Source: Zooshikella harenae
GTDB lineage: Bacteria > Pseudomonadota > Gammaproteobacteria > Pseudomonadales > Zooshikellaceae
DNA length: 64,000 nucleotides
Reading direction: 5' to 3'
Assembly: GCF_018837975.1 (NCBI RefSeq)
Contig: NZ_JAGSOY010000017.1
Span: forward strand, 1-64,000
The notes below the pieces were generated by a model, which worked only from the letters and a program-made list of their open reading frames with translations, made no database searches and was not told the DNA's origin. This document shows positions 42,825 through 53,618 of the stretch, piece by piece. Every line of letters begins with the position of its first letter. The first letter of the stretch is position 1. Both the position numbers and the translations under genes were made by a program.

Positions 42825-44546
42825 CTATGGTTTTTGTACGTTGAGGCGTTGCATAGTGCTTTGCAGAATTTCACTATCTGGCTTTTCTTGCAGGGCTTTT
42901 TGCCACACATCGAGGGCTTCTTGTTTATTGCCCATTGCCCATAATACTTCACCTAAATGTGCCGCAACTTCGTGGTCTGGAAATGCAACAAATGCTTTAC
43001 GAAGTAAAGTTAACGCTTTTTGATAGTTACCAAGGCGAAACTCTACCCAACCCAAGCTATCAATAACAGCAGGGTCATTGGGAGTAATGCTATAGGCTTG
43101 CTCAATTAATTTTTTAGCTTCTTGCAGGCGACTGGTTTTATTTGCCAGGGTGTAGCCTAGTGCATTTAATGCCAGTGCATTACTGGGGTCCAGTTTAATA
43201 ATTGAACGAAGATCTGCTTCTAAAAGCTCAAGGTTGTCCATTTTTTCAGCAATCATTGCGCGTGCGTAGCGGAGGTTAATATGGTTCGGCTCCGTTTGTA
43301 ACGCTTGGTCAAGGGTGCGCTTGGCTTCAGGGTAGACTTGCTGATTACTGTATGCCTCGGCTTCAATCATATAAAGCTGTGCTGAAAGTTTAGGGAATTT
43401 TTTACGCGCTTGATTAAAGTGATCAGAAATAGCTTTGTTTTGATTTCTTTCTAATAAAATTAATGCTAGCTGATAGTAAGCCTGGGAAAACTCCTGGCTT
43501 GGTTCGACCTCGGTATAAAATTGGATAGCTTCATCAAATTGTTTCTGCTCTTCAGCAATACGGCCAAGATAATAGTTTGCAGCATTGCTTAGTTGTTTAT
43601 CATTACGTAGCTGGCTGAAATAACTTGCTGCTTTTTCATACATTTCGTTTTCTAGGGTAATTAACCCCAATGAAAAAATGATTTTTGAGTCATTAGGTGA
43701 AAGTTTTTGCAGCTTGGTAAACTGTGTTTGGGCTTCATCTAGCTTTTTCTGATGGATCAAGGTGCGTGCATAGAGAAGATGAAGGCGTACATCGTCACCA
43801 TGCGTTTTGAGTGCTTTAGCTAGGTAACTTTCTGCTTCTTCATATTTTTTCAGATGGATAAGTAAACGTCCCTTGAGGTTGATGGCTTTTGGTGTTGGCT
43901 TGCCATCATCCAAGACTTCTTCAACCAGCTCCAGACTTTGCTGGTATTGTTCGTTTTGCTCTAACAGTAATGCTTTAGCAAAGCGTAGTTGTATATTTTC
44001 AGGATACTTCGCTAGTGCTTTATTAAACATAGCAATGAGTTTGGTACGTTCTGAATTTGGTAGTTCTGCAGCGTTTAGCGCAATAAAGTCAAAGTGGGTT
44101 TCTCCGTCTAATGCCAACGAGTCAAGCATTGCTTGTAGGGCAGTTTCGAACTGACCGTTATAGCTTAAGTGAATGGCTTTGGCTTGGAGTGCGCGGGTAT
44201 TTTGGGGGTCAGTTTCACTCCACAATGATGCCGCTTGGAGAGCTGCCTGCTTGGCACCAATATACTGGGCGATTTGGTAAGCGCGTTCTGCAACACCTGG
44301 GTCTTTGGTCTTTTGGGCTTCACGCAGATAGTTGCCCAGCCCAATATCAAAGCGTTGTTGCTTATTCGCCAGTTCTGCTAGTAGCAAAGCATATAAGGTA
44401 TCTGGACTGAATGAGGCTGTAGGTGGTGCTTCGGTTTGCTGTGATGTTTCTTTATTCTCGGAAGGTTTGAGCCCGGTACAACCTGCGAGTGTGGCACAAA
44501 GGGTAACTGTTATTAAGAGTGTTCCATTGCGAAGTGTGGTCATCAA
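42825..44546 (-). CDS. TPR-repeat lipoprotein upstream of lolB
   Basis: This 573-aa protein has a lipoprotein signal (ATLAGCTG) and some twelve or more tetratricopeptide repeats across the rest. Examples are AINLKGRLLIHLKKYEEAESYLAKAL and ALNALGYTLANKTSRLQEAKKLIEQAY. It probably sits in the outer membrane facing the periplasm and acts as a scaffold for envelope assembly. Homologous TPR lipoproteins occupy the same place next to lolB in Pseudomonas and relatives. It is first in the minus-strand lolB-ispE transcript and divergent from hemA. Confidence 0.92.
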   Translation of the reverse strand: MMTTLRNGTLLITVTLCATLAGCTGLKPSENKETSQQTEAPPTASFSPDTLYALLLAELANKQQRFDIGLGNYLREAQKTKDPGVAERAYQIAQYIGAKQAALQAASLWSETDPQNTRALQAKAIHLSYNGQFETALQAMLDSLALDGETHFDFIALNAAELPNSERTKLIAMFNKALAKYPENIQLRFAKALLLEQNEQYQQSLELVEEVLDDGKPTPKAINLKGRLLIHLKKYEEAESYLAKALKTHGDDVRLHLLYARTLIHQKKLDEAQTQFTKLQKLSPNDSKIIFSLGLITLENEMYEKAASYFSQLRNDKQLSNAANYYLGRIAEEQKQFDEAIQFYTEVEPSQEFSQAYYQLALILLERNQNKAISDHFNQARKKFPKLSAQLYMIEAEAYSNQQVYPEAKRTLDQALQTEPNHINLRYARAMIAEKMDNLELLEADLRSIIKLDPSNALALNALGYTLANKTSRLQEAKKLIEQAYSITPNDPAVIDSLGWVEFRLGNYQKALTLLRKAFVAFPDHEVAAHLGEVLWAMGNKQEALDVWQKALQEKPDSEILQSTMQRLNVQKP

Positions 44547-44870
44547 TGTTTAATACCTACGTAATCGATAGTTCGCCAGTCACTTACCAAGCACAAAAAC
44601 GCCTGTCTCATTGGTTTTATGTAAAGCCAAGCAAATCAAGTCTTATTTTAGAAAGAAACATTCTCATGGTTTTTTTGAATGTTCACATTGGCAGTTTTAG
44701 GGGTATTCTGCAAGTGTAGACTGATTGATTGATAAACTGTTCAATGCAGACGCAATATTTTGTAATCCTTACAGGCTGGTTGCAGTTATAGGTTATTCAT
44801 AGGAAAATTCGCGGGCTTTGAGCCTAAGAATAAGTTAAGTTCGGTATTGTCGAGCTGTAAAAACTGATGT
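44547..44870. other. Divergent intergenic region upstream of hemA
   Basis: About 0.3 kb between the TPR lipoprotein gene and hemA. It should carry both promoters. Apart from the palindrome listed next I see no clear -35/-10 pairs or additional gene; a 66-codon plus frame starting inside the TPR gene is a shadow. Confidence 0.45.
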
Positions 44871-44892
44871 TATACCCTTCGCTAGGGGTATA
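44871..44892. promoter_or_regulatory. Palindrome TATACCC-N8-GGGTATA upstream of hemA
   Basis: Seven-base arms (44871-44877 and 44886-44892), 40 bases before the hemA start. Its arms nearly match the palindrome at 12074 (TTATACCC and AGGGGTAT are shared). No T-tract follows. It could be an operator for heme- or metal-responsive control, or a leader hairpin. Confidence 0.4.
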
Positions 44893-44931
44893 TTAATGCT
44901 GTGAGCTAGTCCTGATAATTAGTGAAGTGAT

Positions 44932-46185
44932 ATGGGTTTTTTGGCGCTGGGAATAAATCATAATACGGCAAGCATTGCGATGCGTGAGCGCGTATCGTTT
45001 ACGCCTGAGCGATTGCAGGATGCGTTGTTGTCAGCCCAGAAAGTAACAGGCGTCAGAGAAACAGCCATACTTTCGACCTGTAACCGAACAGAAATCTATT
45101 GCTCGCTTGACCAGGTTCAGCCTAGTGCACTGCTCCACTGGCTCTCGGAGTATCATCACTTACATAGTGAAGATATGAGTAACTACACATACTGTCACCT
45201 ACAGGAGCAGGCCGTTCAACATCTTATTCGTGTAGCCTGTGGCTTGGACTCTATGGTGTTGGGAGAGCCACAAATTCTGGGTCAAATTAAGACCGCTTAT
45301 GCTCAAGCACAAGAAGCGGGTACTGTTGGACCTGCATTGCGGCGCCTGTTTCAGACTTGTTTTGCTGTTGCAAAGCAAGTACGAACTCAAACCACTATTG
45401 GCCAGAATCCAGTTTCTGTCGCTTATGCTGCTGTGTCGCTGGCTCGACAAATCTTTGCTGATTTATCAGAAACATCTGTATTGCTTATTGGTGCTGGGGA
45501 AACCATTGAGCTTGTCGCTCGACACTTATTTGATACCAACGTTAAAACTATTATTTTTGCCAATCGCACTTTAGATCGGGCAGCTCAATTAGCGGACAAG
45601 TTCAATGCTCAGTCAATTGCGCTGGCGGATATTCCCGATTACCTTGCCAAAGTGGATATAGTGATTGCTTCAACGGCTAGTCAGCTACCGGTGTTGGGTA
45701 AAGGTGCTACTGAACGAGCATTAAAAATTCGTAAGCATCGCCCAATGTTTATGGTTGATTTGGCGGTTCCTAGAGATATCGAACCGGAGGTCAGTGAACT
45801 CGCTGATGTATATTTATACACCGTTGATGATCTTCGAGAAGTAATTAATGAAAATGTTCGACAGCGAGAACAAGCAGCATCTGAAGCAGAAAAACTGGTG
45901 ATTGATGGTGCTGCAGAATTTATGCTCAAGCTGAAAGAGCTTGATGCTATTGATGTGCTCAAAGCTATTCGAAGAAAAGCTGATATGCTCAAAGAAGCTG
46001 AGCTAGAGAAAGCCCAACGTCAATTAAAGAATGGGGCAGACCCTGAGGCTGTGTTAGCACAGTTTGCACGTGCACTGACCAATAAATTAACCCATGCACC
46101 CAGTGTGCAAATCAAGAAAGCAGGGGCTGAAGGAAGGATGGATTTGGTCAATTGGGCACAGCACCTTTTTGAAACTGATCAATAG
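44932..46185 (+). CDS. hemA: Glutamyl-tRNA reductase
   Basis: This 417-aa enzyme reduces glutamyl-tRNA to glutamate-1-semialdehyde, the first step of tetrapyrrole synthesis. The catalytic cysteine is in STCNRTEIY (Cys50), followed by [19 protein letters not shown]. The NADPH domain has [15 protein letters not shown], and the C-terminal helical dimerisation domain ends in [16 protein letters not shown]. It begins the hemA-prfA-prmC series. GAAGTGA gives the ribosome binding site. A palindrome 40 bases upstream could be involved in its control. Confidence 0.97.
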   Translation: MGFLALGINHNTASIAMRERVSFTPERLQDALLSAQKVTGVRETAILSTCNRTEIYCSLDQVQPSALLHWLSEYHHLHSEDMSNYTYCHLQEQAVQHLIRVACGLDSMVLGEPQILGQIKTAYAQAQEAGTVGPALRRLFQTCFAVAKQVRTQTTIGQNPVSVAYAAVSLARQIFADLSETSVLLIGAGETIELVARHLFDTNVKTIIFANRTLDRAAQLADKFNAQSIALADIPDYLAKVDIVIASTASQLPVLGKGATERALKIRKHRPMFMVDLAVPRDIEPEVSELADVYLYTVDDLREVINENVRQREQAASEAEKLVIDGAAEFMLKLKELDAIDVLKAIRRKADMLKEAELEKAQRQLKNGADPEAVLAQFARALTNKLTHAPSVQIKKAGAEGRMDLVNWAQHLFETDQ

Positions 46186-46243
46186 CCCCTGAATCTATAC
46201 CTGTTATTTTATTAAAGCATTAACACTTGAAAGTCTGAGGATC

Positions 46244-47329
46244 ATGAAGCCTTCTATTCACGCTAAATTAGAAAACCTGGCCGAGCGCTATGAAGAATTG
46301 GCCGCACTCTTAAGTGATGCTGAAGTCATTACTGACCAGGAGCGATTTCGTAAATTCTCTAAAGAGTATGCCGATTTAGAGGATGTTGTCAGTTGCTTTA
46401 AAAAGTATCAACAAGCCAAAGAAGATCACGAAGAAGCTGAAGCTTTAGCCAAAGATGGCGATGCAGAAATGCGGGAAATGGCTCAGGAAGAGTTGGCAAC
46501 AACGGCAAAGCTAATTGAGGACCTTGAGCAGGAACTGCAGGTTTTACTATTGCCGAAGGATCCGAATGATTCCCACAATATTTTTCTGGAAATTCGTGCA
46601 GGAACAGGTGGTGATGAAGCAGCAATTTTTGCAGGCGACTTGTTTCGTATGTATAGCCGCTTTGCTGAACAACAAAAGTGGAAAGTTGAAGTTGTAAGCA
46701 CTAATGAAGGTGAACATGGTGGTTATAAAGAAATCATAAGTCGTGTAGTCGGTGAAGGTGTTTATGGGAAGTTGAAGTTTGAATCAGGAGCTCACCGTGT
46801 ACAGCGTGTGCCTGAAACAGAGTCACAAGGCCGTATTCATACTTCAGCATGTACTGTTGCGATCATGGCTGAACCTGATGAAATAGAGCAGGTAGAAATC
46901 AATAAAGCAGATTTGCGTGTTGATACTTTCCGAGCTTCTGGTGCTGGTGGACAGCACGTCAACAAAACAGACTCTGCCATTCGTTTAACTCATCTACCAA
47001 CAGGCATTGTTGTTGAATGCCAGGATGAGCGCTCTCAGCATAAAAACCGGGCAAAAGCGATGTCTTTACTGGCGGCAAAGCTAAACTCTGCAGTTGAAGA
47101 AGTGGCTCGTAAAGAAGTGGCTGATCAGCGCAAGAGTCTGGTGGGTAGTGGCGATCGTTCAGAGCGGATTAGAACGTATAACTATCCACAAGGGCGGGTT
47201 ACTGATCATCGTATAAATCTAACGTTGTATAAGCTGCCAGAAGTAATGGAAGGGTCTTTAAACTCAGTAATACAGCCACTGCTTCATGAGCATCAGGCTG
47301 AGCTACTGGCATCAATGAGTGATGACTGA
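46244..47329 (+). CDS. prfA: Peptide chain release factor 1
   Basis: This 361-aa release factor recognises UAA and UAG. The GGQ motif that enters the peptidyl-transferase centre is in [13 protein letters not shown] around residue 235. The anticodon-like region around PET lies in [12 protein letters not shown], matching the RF1 PxT signature. It follows hemA by 58 bases and overlaps the start of prmC by eight bases; PrmC methylates the glutamine of this GGQ motif. Confidence 0.97.
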   Translation: MKPSIHAKLENLAERYEELAALLSDAEVITDQERFRKFSKEYADLEDVVSCFKKYQQAKEDHEEAEALAKDGDAEMREMAQEELATTAKLIEDLEQELQVLLLPKDPNDSHNIFLEIRAGTGGDEAAIFAGDLFRMYSRFAEQQKWKVEVVSTNEGEHGGYKEIISRVVGEGVYGKLKFESGAHRVQRVPETESQGRIHTSACTVAIMAEPDEIEQVEINKADLRVDTFRASGAGGQHVNKTDSAIRLTHLPTGIVVECQDERSQHKNRAKAMSLLAAKLNSAVEEVARKEVADQRKSLVGSGDRSERIRTYNYPQGRVTDHRINLTLYKLPEVMEGSLNSVIQPLLHEHQAELLASMSDD

Positions 47330-48173
47330 GTTAACGATTGCTCAAGCTCTGGCGATGGCCCGTGACTTGGAAGCAGTTTGTGATGAGCCAGAAGTGGATG
47401 TGGAGCACTTGTTGTGTTTTGTCTTGCAGCAGCCTCGCAGTTACTGCTTTACCTGGCCAGAAAAAACACTGTCTAACGAGCAGCAAGCTGTTTTTATAGC
47501 ACTGTTAAATGCACGGAAATCAGGCCAGCCTGTTGCTCATTTAGTGGGGGAAAGAGGGTTTTGGAAATTTGACCTTGAGGTGTCAAGTGCCACCCTCATT
47601 CCACGTGCGGATACAGAGCTATTGGTTGAAACTGTGTTGCAGCATCATGCTAAAGTGCAAGGTAACCATGTGCTGGACTTAGGCTCTGGCACGGGTGCTA
47701 TTGCATTGGCACTTGCCTATGAACGCCCTAACTGGCACGTGTTGGGGGTGGATGTTGTGCCAGAAGCGGTATCTTTAGCCAAGCGAAATCAGCAGCGGAT
47801 TGGCATCAACAATATTCAGTTTTTTGAAAGTGACTGGTTTGCTGCTATTCCAAAAACAGAGCAGTTCAATATTATTGTCAGTAATCCCCCGTATATTGAT
47901 GCCTGTGATCCTCACTTATTGAAAGGGGATGTTCGTTTTGAACCAAAATCTGCTTTAGTTGCTGAGCAAAAAGGTATGGCGGCAATTAATCATATTGCGT
48001 TGACGAGTACACGCTATTTGAAGTCTGATGGTCGCCTGTATTTTGAGCATGGTTTTCAACAGGCTGAAGCAGTACGACAGTTGTTAACCAAACTAGGTTA
48101 TACACAGGTGCAGTCAGCATTTGATTTTGGTGGGAATGAGCGTATTACTTGGGGGATATGGCCCTCTTGTTAA
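47322..48173 (+). CDS. prmC: Peptide chain release factor N5-glutamine methyltransferase
   Basis: This SAM-dependent methyltransferase of 283 residues has the glycine-rich motif [15 protein letters not shown] and the substrate-binding NPPY in [10 protein letters not shown]. It methylates the GGQ glutamine of release factors 1 and 2. ATG 47322 overlaps the end of prfA; a GTG one codon earlier is an unlikely alternative. A TGATGATG/CATCATCA hairpin about 20 bases past the stop may end the transcript. Confidence 0.96.
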   Translation: MTELTIAQALAMARDLEAVCDEPEVDVEHLLCFVLQQPRSYCFTWPEKTLSNEQQAVFIALLNARKSGQPVAHLVGERGFWKFDLEVSSATLIPRADTELLVETVLQHHAKVQGNHVLDLGSGTGAIALALAYERPNWHVLGVDVVPEAVSLAKRNQQRIGINNIQFFESDWFAAIPKTEQFNIIVSNPPYIDACDPHLLKGDVRFEPKSALVAEQKGMAAINHIALTSTRYLKSDGRLYFEHGFQQAEAVRQLLTKLGYTQVQSAFDFGGNERITWGIWPSC

Positions 48174-48194
48174 TCTACTCCAGTTATGGGCTTC

Positions 48195-48220
48195 TGATGA
48201 TGGCTATTAAGTCATCATCA
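48195..48220. terminator. Hairpin after prmC
   Basis: TGATGATG (48195-48202) pairs with CATCATCA (48213-48220) around a 10-base loop, some 20 bases past the prmC stop. The following GTTGTATTTC is only weakly T-rich. Confidence 0.45.
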
Positions 48221-48317
48221 GTTGTATTTCGTCTTCCATGGTTATGCTGAAATATTTCGCGTTGGCTAGCTTGTCCAGTTGCTGTGAAGAGGTCTATCTG
48301 TCGAAGGAAATTACCCT

Positions 48318-49076
48318 ATGCTAAGTGATGAAGAGCTGCTCCGGTATAGCCGTCAAATTATGCTACCGGATGTTGATATTCAAGGGCAGGAAACGTTAGC
48401 AAAATGTTGCGTTGCGATTGTTGGTCTTGGTGGGTTAGGTTCACCAGTGAGTATGTATCTTGCAGCAGCTGGAGTGGGTGAGTTAGTCTTGGTTGATTTT
48501 GACCAAGTGGATATGTCTAATTTACAGCGACAAATAGTGCATTGTACTGAGTCGATCGGTATGGATAAAGTGCTTTCAGCAAGCAAAGCACTTAAACAGC
48601 TTAACCCTGCAACACAGATTTTTACGGTAAAAAGCCAACTTACGCAAACGGAGTTACCTGATGAACTCCAGCAAGCAGATGTCATTGTCGATGCGACAGA
48701 TAACTTCACAACACGTTATGTGTTAAATAAGTTCTGTGTTCATCATAAAAAGCCTTTAGTTTCTGGGGCCGCTATAGGTCTTTCAGGGCAGGTAACTGTG
48801 TTTGATACGAGGGAGTCAAGCTCTCCATGCTATCACTGTTTATATCCAGAAGGACATGAAGAGCAACCTATGACCTGTAGTGAGTCTGGGGTTTTAGCTT
48901 CAGTTGTTGGGATGATTGGTACAGTACAGGCAACAGAAGTGATTAAGCTATTGATTGGCTTTGGCACGACACTGGTTGGACGTTTATTGGTACTGGATGC
49001 GAAGCATATGGAGTGGCGTTCACTTAAACTGACGAAAGATACTCAATGCAAAGTGTGTGGAGTCCAGACATCATAA
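48318..49076 (+). CDS. moeB: Molybdopterin-synthase adenylyltransferase (MoeB/HesA family)
   Basis: This 252-aa E1-like enzyme adenylates the C-terminus of a small sulfur carrier such as MoaD (or ThiS). The nucleotide loop is VGLGGLGSPVSMYLAAAGVG, the arginine/asparagine segment MSNLQRQIVH, and the aspartate VDATDNFTTRY. The zinc cysteines are in PCYHCLYPEG and CKVCGVQ. It follows prmC after 144 bases, as in many gammaproteobacteria (hemA-prfA-prmC-moeB). Whether it serves molybdopterin or thiamine synthesis cannot be settled without its partner genes. Confidence 0.92.
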   Translation: MLSDEELLRYSRQIMLPDVDIQGQETLAKCCVAIVGLGGLGSPVSMYLAAAGVGELVLVDFDQVDMSNLQRQIVHCTESIGMDKVLSASKALKQLNPATQIFTVKSQLTQTELPDELQQADVIVDATDNFTTRYVLNKFCVHHKKPLVSGAAIGLSGQVTVFDTRESSSPCYHCLYPEGHEEQPMTCSESGVLASVVGMIGTVQATEVIKLLIGFGTTLVGRLLVLDAKHMEWRSLKLTKDTQCKVCGVQTS

Positions 49077-49289
49077 GCGGTATTTCGGACCAACGTTTCT
49101 GACAAATTAAGCCTGATACAACGACACATTTTTTAGAATAACTACAAAAGCTTTAAATTATGAGAGTGCTATGAAAATGAGCAGTATGCAGGGTAGCATC
49201 TATCTGTCTTGTTAATATATGCTGGCCTTTTAATATAGCTTAAGTGATGCTAGTGATAAATTTTCGATGTTGTTTATTCAGGGGTATCA

Positions 49290-50474
49290 ATGATTGAAAA
49301 AATAAAGCACTTTTTACACAAAGAGCCAGCCAGTGGCATAATTATGGTGCTTGCCGCAATTTTGGCACTGATTTGTGTCAACTCACCATTATCCTATATT
49401 TATGATCAGCTTTTGTCAGTCGAGCTTGTGATTAAAATTGGTAAGCTAGGCGTCGATAAACCAATTTTGTTGTGGATTAATGATGGCTTGATGGCTGTTT
49501 TTTTTCTAGTTGTTGGGCTTGAGGTAAAACGTGAATTTTTGTCTGGTGAGTTGTCCTCTCCCAGTAAAGTACTCTTACCTGCTGTGGCTGCAGTGGGAGG
49601 CATGGTAGCACCTGCCGCTGTGTATGTGTTAATGAATTACGAGGATCCTTTAGCTCTCCAGGGTTGGGCTATTCCTGCGGCAACAGATATTGCATTTGCA
49701 CTTGGTGTGCTTTCTCTATTAGGCAATCGCGTTCCACCTTCACTAAAAATCTTTTTAATGGCGCTGGCAATTATTGATGATCTGGGAGCGATTATTATTA
49801 TTGCTATATTTTATTCCAGTGACTTATCAATAGAATCCATTATTGCCGCTTCAATTTGCCTGGTGACATTAATACTGCTTAATCGCTTTAAAGTTTTGCG
49901 TTTAGGGCCTTACATGGTTGTAGGAACAATTATGTGGGTGTGTGTCTTAAAGTCTGGCGTTCACGCAACATTAGCGGGTGTACTTATTGCGTTCACAATT
50001 CCGCTAAGGACGGGAAATCACACAGTGCTTTCGCCTTTACATAAACTGGAAACAGGGCTTCATGGCTGGGTGGCCTTTGCTATTTTACCTATTTTTGCCT
50101 TTGCAAATGCAGGGGTTGGTTTAAGTATGGATGATTTAAAGTCAGTAACTGACTCAATTCCCTTGGGGGTAATTGGTGGACTGTTTATAGGTAAACAATT
50201 AGGTGTATTTGGTTTCACCTGGTTATTGGTTAAGTTGGGTTTAGCTACACTCCCTAGCCATGCAACATGGCGGCAGCTATATGGGGTTGCTTTATTATGT
50301 GGTATTGGCTTTACCATGAGCTTGTTTATAGGCTCACTGGCATTTGAGCAGCTTGGTAGTGATTATCTAATGACTGACCGTATCGGAATTTTATTTGGGT
50401 CTTTATTGTCAGGTATTGCTGGTTACCTTGTGCTTAAAGACGCTCCCAATAATCAAAAGTCATTAGCCAACTAA
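49290..50474 (+). CDS. nhaA: Na+/H+ antiporter NhaA
   Basis: This 394-aa inner-membrane antiporter has 12 helices and exports sodium in exchange for protons, protecting from salt and alkaline stress. Key residues are the Asp-Asp pair in [16 protein letters not shown] (equivalent to Asp163/164 in E. coli), Asp in [16 protein letters not shown], and the lysine-containing helix near [15 protein letters not shown]. It ends only nine bases before hemH, so the two may share a transcript. No nhaR regulator is adjacent. Confidence 0.97.
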   Translation: MIEKIKHFLHKEPASGIIMVLAAILALICVNSPLSYIYDQLLSVELVIKIGKLGVDKPILLWINDGLMAVFFLVVGLEVKREFLSGELSSPSKVLLPAVAAVGGMVAPAAVYVLMNYEDPLALQGWAIPAATDIAFALGVLSLLGNRVPPSLKIFLMALAIIDDLGAIIIIAIFYSSDLSIESIIAASICLVTLILLNRFKVLRLGPYMVVGTIMWVCVLKSGVHATLAGVLIAFTIPLRTGNHTVLSPLHKLETGLHGWVAFAILPIFAFANAGVGLSMDDLKSVTDSIPLGVIGGLFIGKQLGVFGFTWLLVKLGLATLPSHATWRQLYGVALLCGIGFTMSLFIGSLAFEQLGSDYLMTDRIGILFGSLLSGIAGYLVLKDAPNNQKSLAN

Positions 50475-50483
50475 GGACGACTA

Positions 50484-51527
50484 ATGGAAGGGCGTGCAGT
50501 ACTTTTAGTTAATCTTGGCTCACCTGATTCGCCGTCAGTCACTGATGTTCGTCGTTATCTAAATCAGTTCCTGATGGACAAATATGTTATTGATCTTCCT
50601 TATCTTCTGAGACGACTGATTGTGAGTGGTTTTGTTTTGCCACACCGTCCTAAGCAGTCAGCTGAGGCGTATGCCAGTATTTGGTGGCCAGAAGGTTCAC
50701 CGTTGAAAGTACTGACTGGACGGTTGACTGAACAGTTGGCAAATAAAACACATGCGGTATGTGTGCGTTATGCCATGCGTTATGGATCGCCCAGTATTGA
50801 GCAGGAGCTAGTGAATTTAGCCAGTCGAGTTGATGTAACAGAAGTGCTTGTTATACCTCTTTACCCTCACTATGCGATGTCTACAGTCAAAACATGTGTC
50901 GTTGAATTAGAGCGTATTGTTCGTGATCAAGAGATACGTTTACCCGTTTATGTACACCCCGTGTTTTATGAAGATGATGCGTATATTGATGCATTGTACA
51001 AAGTGGCAAAGCCTTTTCTTCAGGCGTCTTATGATCACTTGCTTTTTAGTTATCATGGTGTGCCAGAGCGACATATTCGTAAAGATGACCCAACAGGTAC
51101 TTACTGCTTGTCTTCTGCTGATTGTTGTCAACAAAACTCAGCCGTGCACTCGACCTGCTATCGAGCTCAGGTATTTAAAACCACTGAAGCCTTTGTCGCA
51201 AAAGCAGGAATTGAAAAGAATAAGTATTCTGTTGCTTTTCAGTCTCGTTTAGGTAAAGCCAAATGGTTGGAGCCTTACACAAGTAAACAGCTGGTTTCGT
51301 TAGCTGATCAGGGGGTGAAAAAGCTGTTAGTGATGTGTCCAGCCTTTGTTTCTGATTGTTTAGAAACTTTGGAAGAAATTGCAATTCAAGGTGAGGAAAT
51401 ATTTAAGGCTGCGGGAGGTGAGTCTTTAACGCTGATCCCTTGCCTTAACGATCATGACGCTTGGACTGATGTATTGGCATCATGGTGGCAAAAGTCACCT
51501 GCCAAGCTGTCCAGAGTTAAAGTATAA
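50484..51527 (+). CDS. hemH: Ferrochelatase
   Basis: This 347-aa enzyme inserts Fe(II) into protoporphyrin IX, the last step of protoheme synthesis. Motifs are VNLGSPDSPSVTDVRRYLNQFL at the start, the metal-binding histidine in LLFSYHGVPERHI, and VAFQSRLGKAKWLEPYT with CPAFVSDCLETLEEI near the end. It has a cysteine-rich insert (CLSSADCCQQNSAVHSTC). It lies just after nhaA; together with hemA it places two heme-pathway genes within 6 kb. A 14-base-pair inverted repeat follows. Confidence 0.96.
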   Translation: MEGRAVLLVNLGSPDSPSVTDVRRYLNQFLMDKYVIDLPYLLRRLIVSGFVLPHRPKQSAEAYASIWWPEGSPLKVLTGRLTEQLANKTHAVCVRYAMRYGSPSIEQELVNLASRVDVTEVLVIPLYPHYAMSTVKTCVVELERIVRDQEIRLPVYVHPVFYEDDAYIDALYKVAKPFLQASYDHLLFSYHGVPERHIRKDDPTGTYCLSSADCCQQNSAVHSTCYRAQVFKTTEAFVAKAGIEKNKYSVAFQSRLGKAKWLEPYTSKQLVSLADQGVKKLLVMCPAFVSDCLETLEEIAIQGEEIFKAAGGESLTLIPCLNDHDAWTDVLASWWQKSPAKLSRVKV

Positions 51528-51553
51528 GACTAAGCACAAAATGAAGTAGATTG

Positions 51554-51601
51554 GATACCACTATCAAAATATCAATTGAGCTAAGTGTTGATAGTGGTAT
51601 C
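51554..51601. terminator. Long inverted repeat between hemH and the YajG-like gene
   Basis: A perfect 14-base-pair stem (GATACCACTATCAA, 51554-51567, with TTGATAGTGGTATC, 51588-51601) and a 20-base loop lie between convergent genes. It is probably a bidirectional terminator, though a T-tract is lacking. Confidence 0.6.
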
Positions 51602-51628
51602 TAACTTCTTTTGGCCTGTAATAGTGGC

Positions 51629-52216
51629 TTATGGGTTTGAGCGCATAAACCTAATCAAGCTTTGATCGTTAAACATACGACTTAAGCCATCATTTAACAG
51701 GTCATTAATAATTTCTTGGTTTTTTACATCAGATGGTGCTTTTACGACACGATGTTTAGCAGAGGATTGATAGCGTCCTGTGTATCGTTTTAAGCCAATT
51801 TCAGCAACGGCTTTAACTGTTGCAGAGACATTAACTTGAGTGACATAGTTATTGTCTGGTGTGTCGTAGTTTATTTCTTCAATGTACACATTGAACTTCA
51901 CACTAGGGTTTTGGTTGTCGATTCGCATTTCCATTTGCAGTAACCCTTGTTCTACAGCATGTTTGATGGCTCTAGAAAGGTCATTATGAATCGTGATTGT
52001 ACTTGTTTTATCGTATAACCCACCTCGTGTCCCCAATACTTTCGTTGGGCGACTGTCCTGTACATTAACGGTTACCGTACGTTGCACAACAGGTACACGT
52101 GTTGGTAGTGTGATCGTAGGGTTTACATCAATTTGCTGGGGAGACAAGACGCAGCCAGTCATGGCAAGTAGTATGGATAAACCCAGGCATATTGCAGATA
52201 TCATTTTTTTCATCAT
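51629..52216 (-). CDS. YajG-family lipoprotein
   Basis: This 195-aa lipoprotein has lipobox LAMTGCVLSP. The mature sequence follows the YajG pattern (QIDVNPTITLP, VQRTVTVNVQDSRPTKVLGTRGG, SVKFNVYIEEINYD, then ATVKAVAEIGLKRYTGRYQSSAKHRV). YajG proteins are outer-membrane lipoproteins of unclear function, often near ampG or peptidoglycan-recycling genes, none of which are visible here. ATGs at residues 1, 2 and 5 are all possible starts. It converges with hemH. Confidence 0.88.
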   Translation of the reverse strand: MMKKMISAICLGLSILLAMTGCVLSPQQIDVNPTITLPTRVPVVQRTVTVNVQDSRPTKVLGTRGGLYDKTSTITIHNDLSRAIKHAVEQGLLQMEMRIDNQNPSVKFNVYIEEINYDTPDNNYVTQVNVSATVKAVAEIGLKRYTGRYQSSAKHRVVKAPSDVKNQEIINDLLNDGLSRMFNDQSLIRFMRSNP

Positions 52217-52553
52217 ACTAGTTCATCGCTTTGTCAGACTTAACCAAACGTGTTGTGTAGCTTTCACCATTTAAGTAAAAAGCAAAACACTAAGGTAACG
52301 TTTTAAATAAATGGCATAGTGTGATAATCGACATTAGAGGTTTTTCTAACCCCTTTCATCGTTAATCAATCGTTCTATTTTAGATTTAGTATAAAAAACC
52401 ATAAGATAGATTAAATGTCAGGTCACTCACTTTAGACACTGTTTTGGTCTTTTGTGTGATATTTATCACTTTGAGACTTCGGTTGTGCAATAAGCATTTA
52501 TATTCTAAATCGAGCGTGTTTGCCTTAATATTTTTTTCTTTATCTGTCAGACA
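52217..52553. other. Intergenic, 0.34 kb
   Basis: Separates the start of the YajG-like gene from the end of the TPR lipoprotein gene, both on the minus strand, and should hold the promoter of the former. No distinct box, RNA or small gene is apparent. Confidence 0.4.
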
Positions 52554-53618
52554 TTAGTGAGTTGCAATGTCGTCGTGATTATCTTTTTGTAACTGGTTTA
52601 ATTTTTTCAGAAAACGTTTAGCTCGATCAATGTGATTATGCAGTTCCTGATTTTTTGGCGTTAGTTGCAGTAATGGCTTCCATGTCGCAAGCGCTTGTTC
52701 TGGATACCCTGTGCTGTATAACTCAATGCCTTTTTGGGTTTGTGCCTGAACATAGTATTGGGTTTGCTGCTTTAGTGCTTTTCGTTGTTTTTTAAGGTCA
52801 GGATCGTTAGACGCTATTTTCTCAATTTGGCTGAATAACGATTGGGCTAACAGAAAATCCTGCCGCTGTAATGCTAGAGAAAAACGTTCCTGAAGTTTGC
52901 TCAATTGCTTGATATTATTAGCGGCATTTTTGTTTTGCTGATTCTCTTGTTGACGTTGTTCGGCTTGCTCTGCAAGAAGTTCAGCATGCAATGGTTTTAC
53001 AGGGGCTCGTGCGGCAAGTGCCTCTTGTTGTTCTTGGGCTGCAATTTTGGCTAATTGCTTTTTAAGAGACGTTATTCGCTCTTCATCTGCTGTGTGATAT
53101 GGCAGTTTACTTGCTAATTGCAGGCACTCCAGTCCTCGTTGAGATCGTTTTAAAGCTACAGCATTGTCGGCACACTGTAGTAAAAAATAATACAGTTCTC
53201 CTTGATTTGCTTTGGCTGACTTGAGTTGTTGACGAATATGTAAATTGCTCGGATCAGCCTCTGCCATTTCTTCAAGTAAGTTAATTTCATCACTGAGTAC
53301 AGTGGCTTGTAATAAATAAAGTCGATTTTGTAGCTTGGTGATATGGATATCACGTTGTGATCGTGTTTGTTCAAAAGCGGCTTGCAGTTTTTCATCATCA
53401 GGTTTGAGCATTAATGCCTGCTCATAACGTGTAAGTGCCGTATGCCACTTTTGGTTTGCTGCTGCTTTCTCTGCTTCTGCTGTTAAGGATTCAACGTTTT
53501 TGGTTGGATAGGGTGGTTTTTCTCTATAGGTGAGGAAAGCTTGAGGTAGTCGACACCCTGTAAGCTGTATACAGCATAATGCAACTAAGATAGAGAAGCG
53601 AAATGACGAGTATTTCAT
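52554..53618 (-). CDS. TPR/helical-repeat lipoprotein paired with a nucleotide cyclase
   Basis: This 354-aa protein has lipobox IQLTGCRLP and a helical mature part. It contains tetratricopeptide-like repeats (KWHTALTRYEQALMLKPDDEKLQ, then YPEQALATWKPLLQLTPKNQELHNHIDRA) separated by a long Gln/Glu/Ala-rich coiled coil (about residues 180-260). Its start overlaps the end of the cyclase gene by four bases, so the two are translationally coupled. It may act as a periplasmic partner or scaffold of the cyclase's sensor domain; this is inference from gene order. I recognise no named family. Confidence 0.82.
   Translation of the reverse strand: MKYSSFRFSILVALCCIQLTGCRLPQAFLTYREKPPYPTKNVESLTAEAEKAAANQKWHTALTRYEQALMLKPDDEKLQAAFEQTRSQRDIHITKLQNRLYLLQATVLSDEINLLEEMAEADPSNLHIRQQLKSAKANQGELYYFLLQCADNAVALKRSQRGLECLQLASKLPYHTADEERITSLKKQLAKIAAQEQQEALAARAPVKPLHAELLAEQAEQRQQENQQNKNAANNIKQLSKLQERFSLALQRQDFLLAQSLFSQIEKIASNDPDLKKQRKALKQQTQYYVQAQTQKGIELYSTGYPEQALATWKPLLQLTPKNQELHNHIDRAKRFLKKLNQLQKDNHDDIATH

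Noticed and set aside
44519-44719. 66-codon plus frame upstream of hemA
   Set aside because: It begins inside the TPR lipoprotein gene on the other strand and lacks a ribosome binding site; treated as a shadow.
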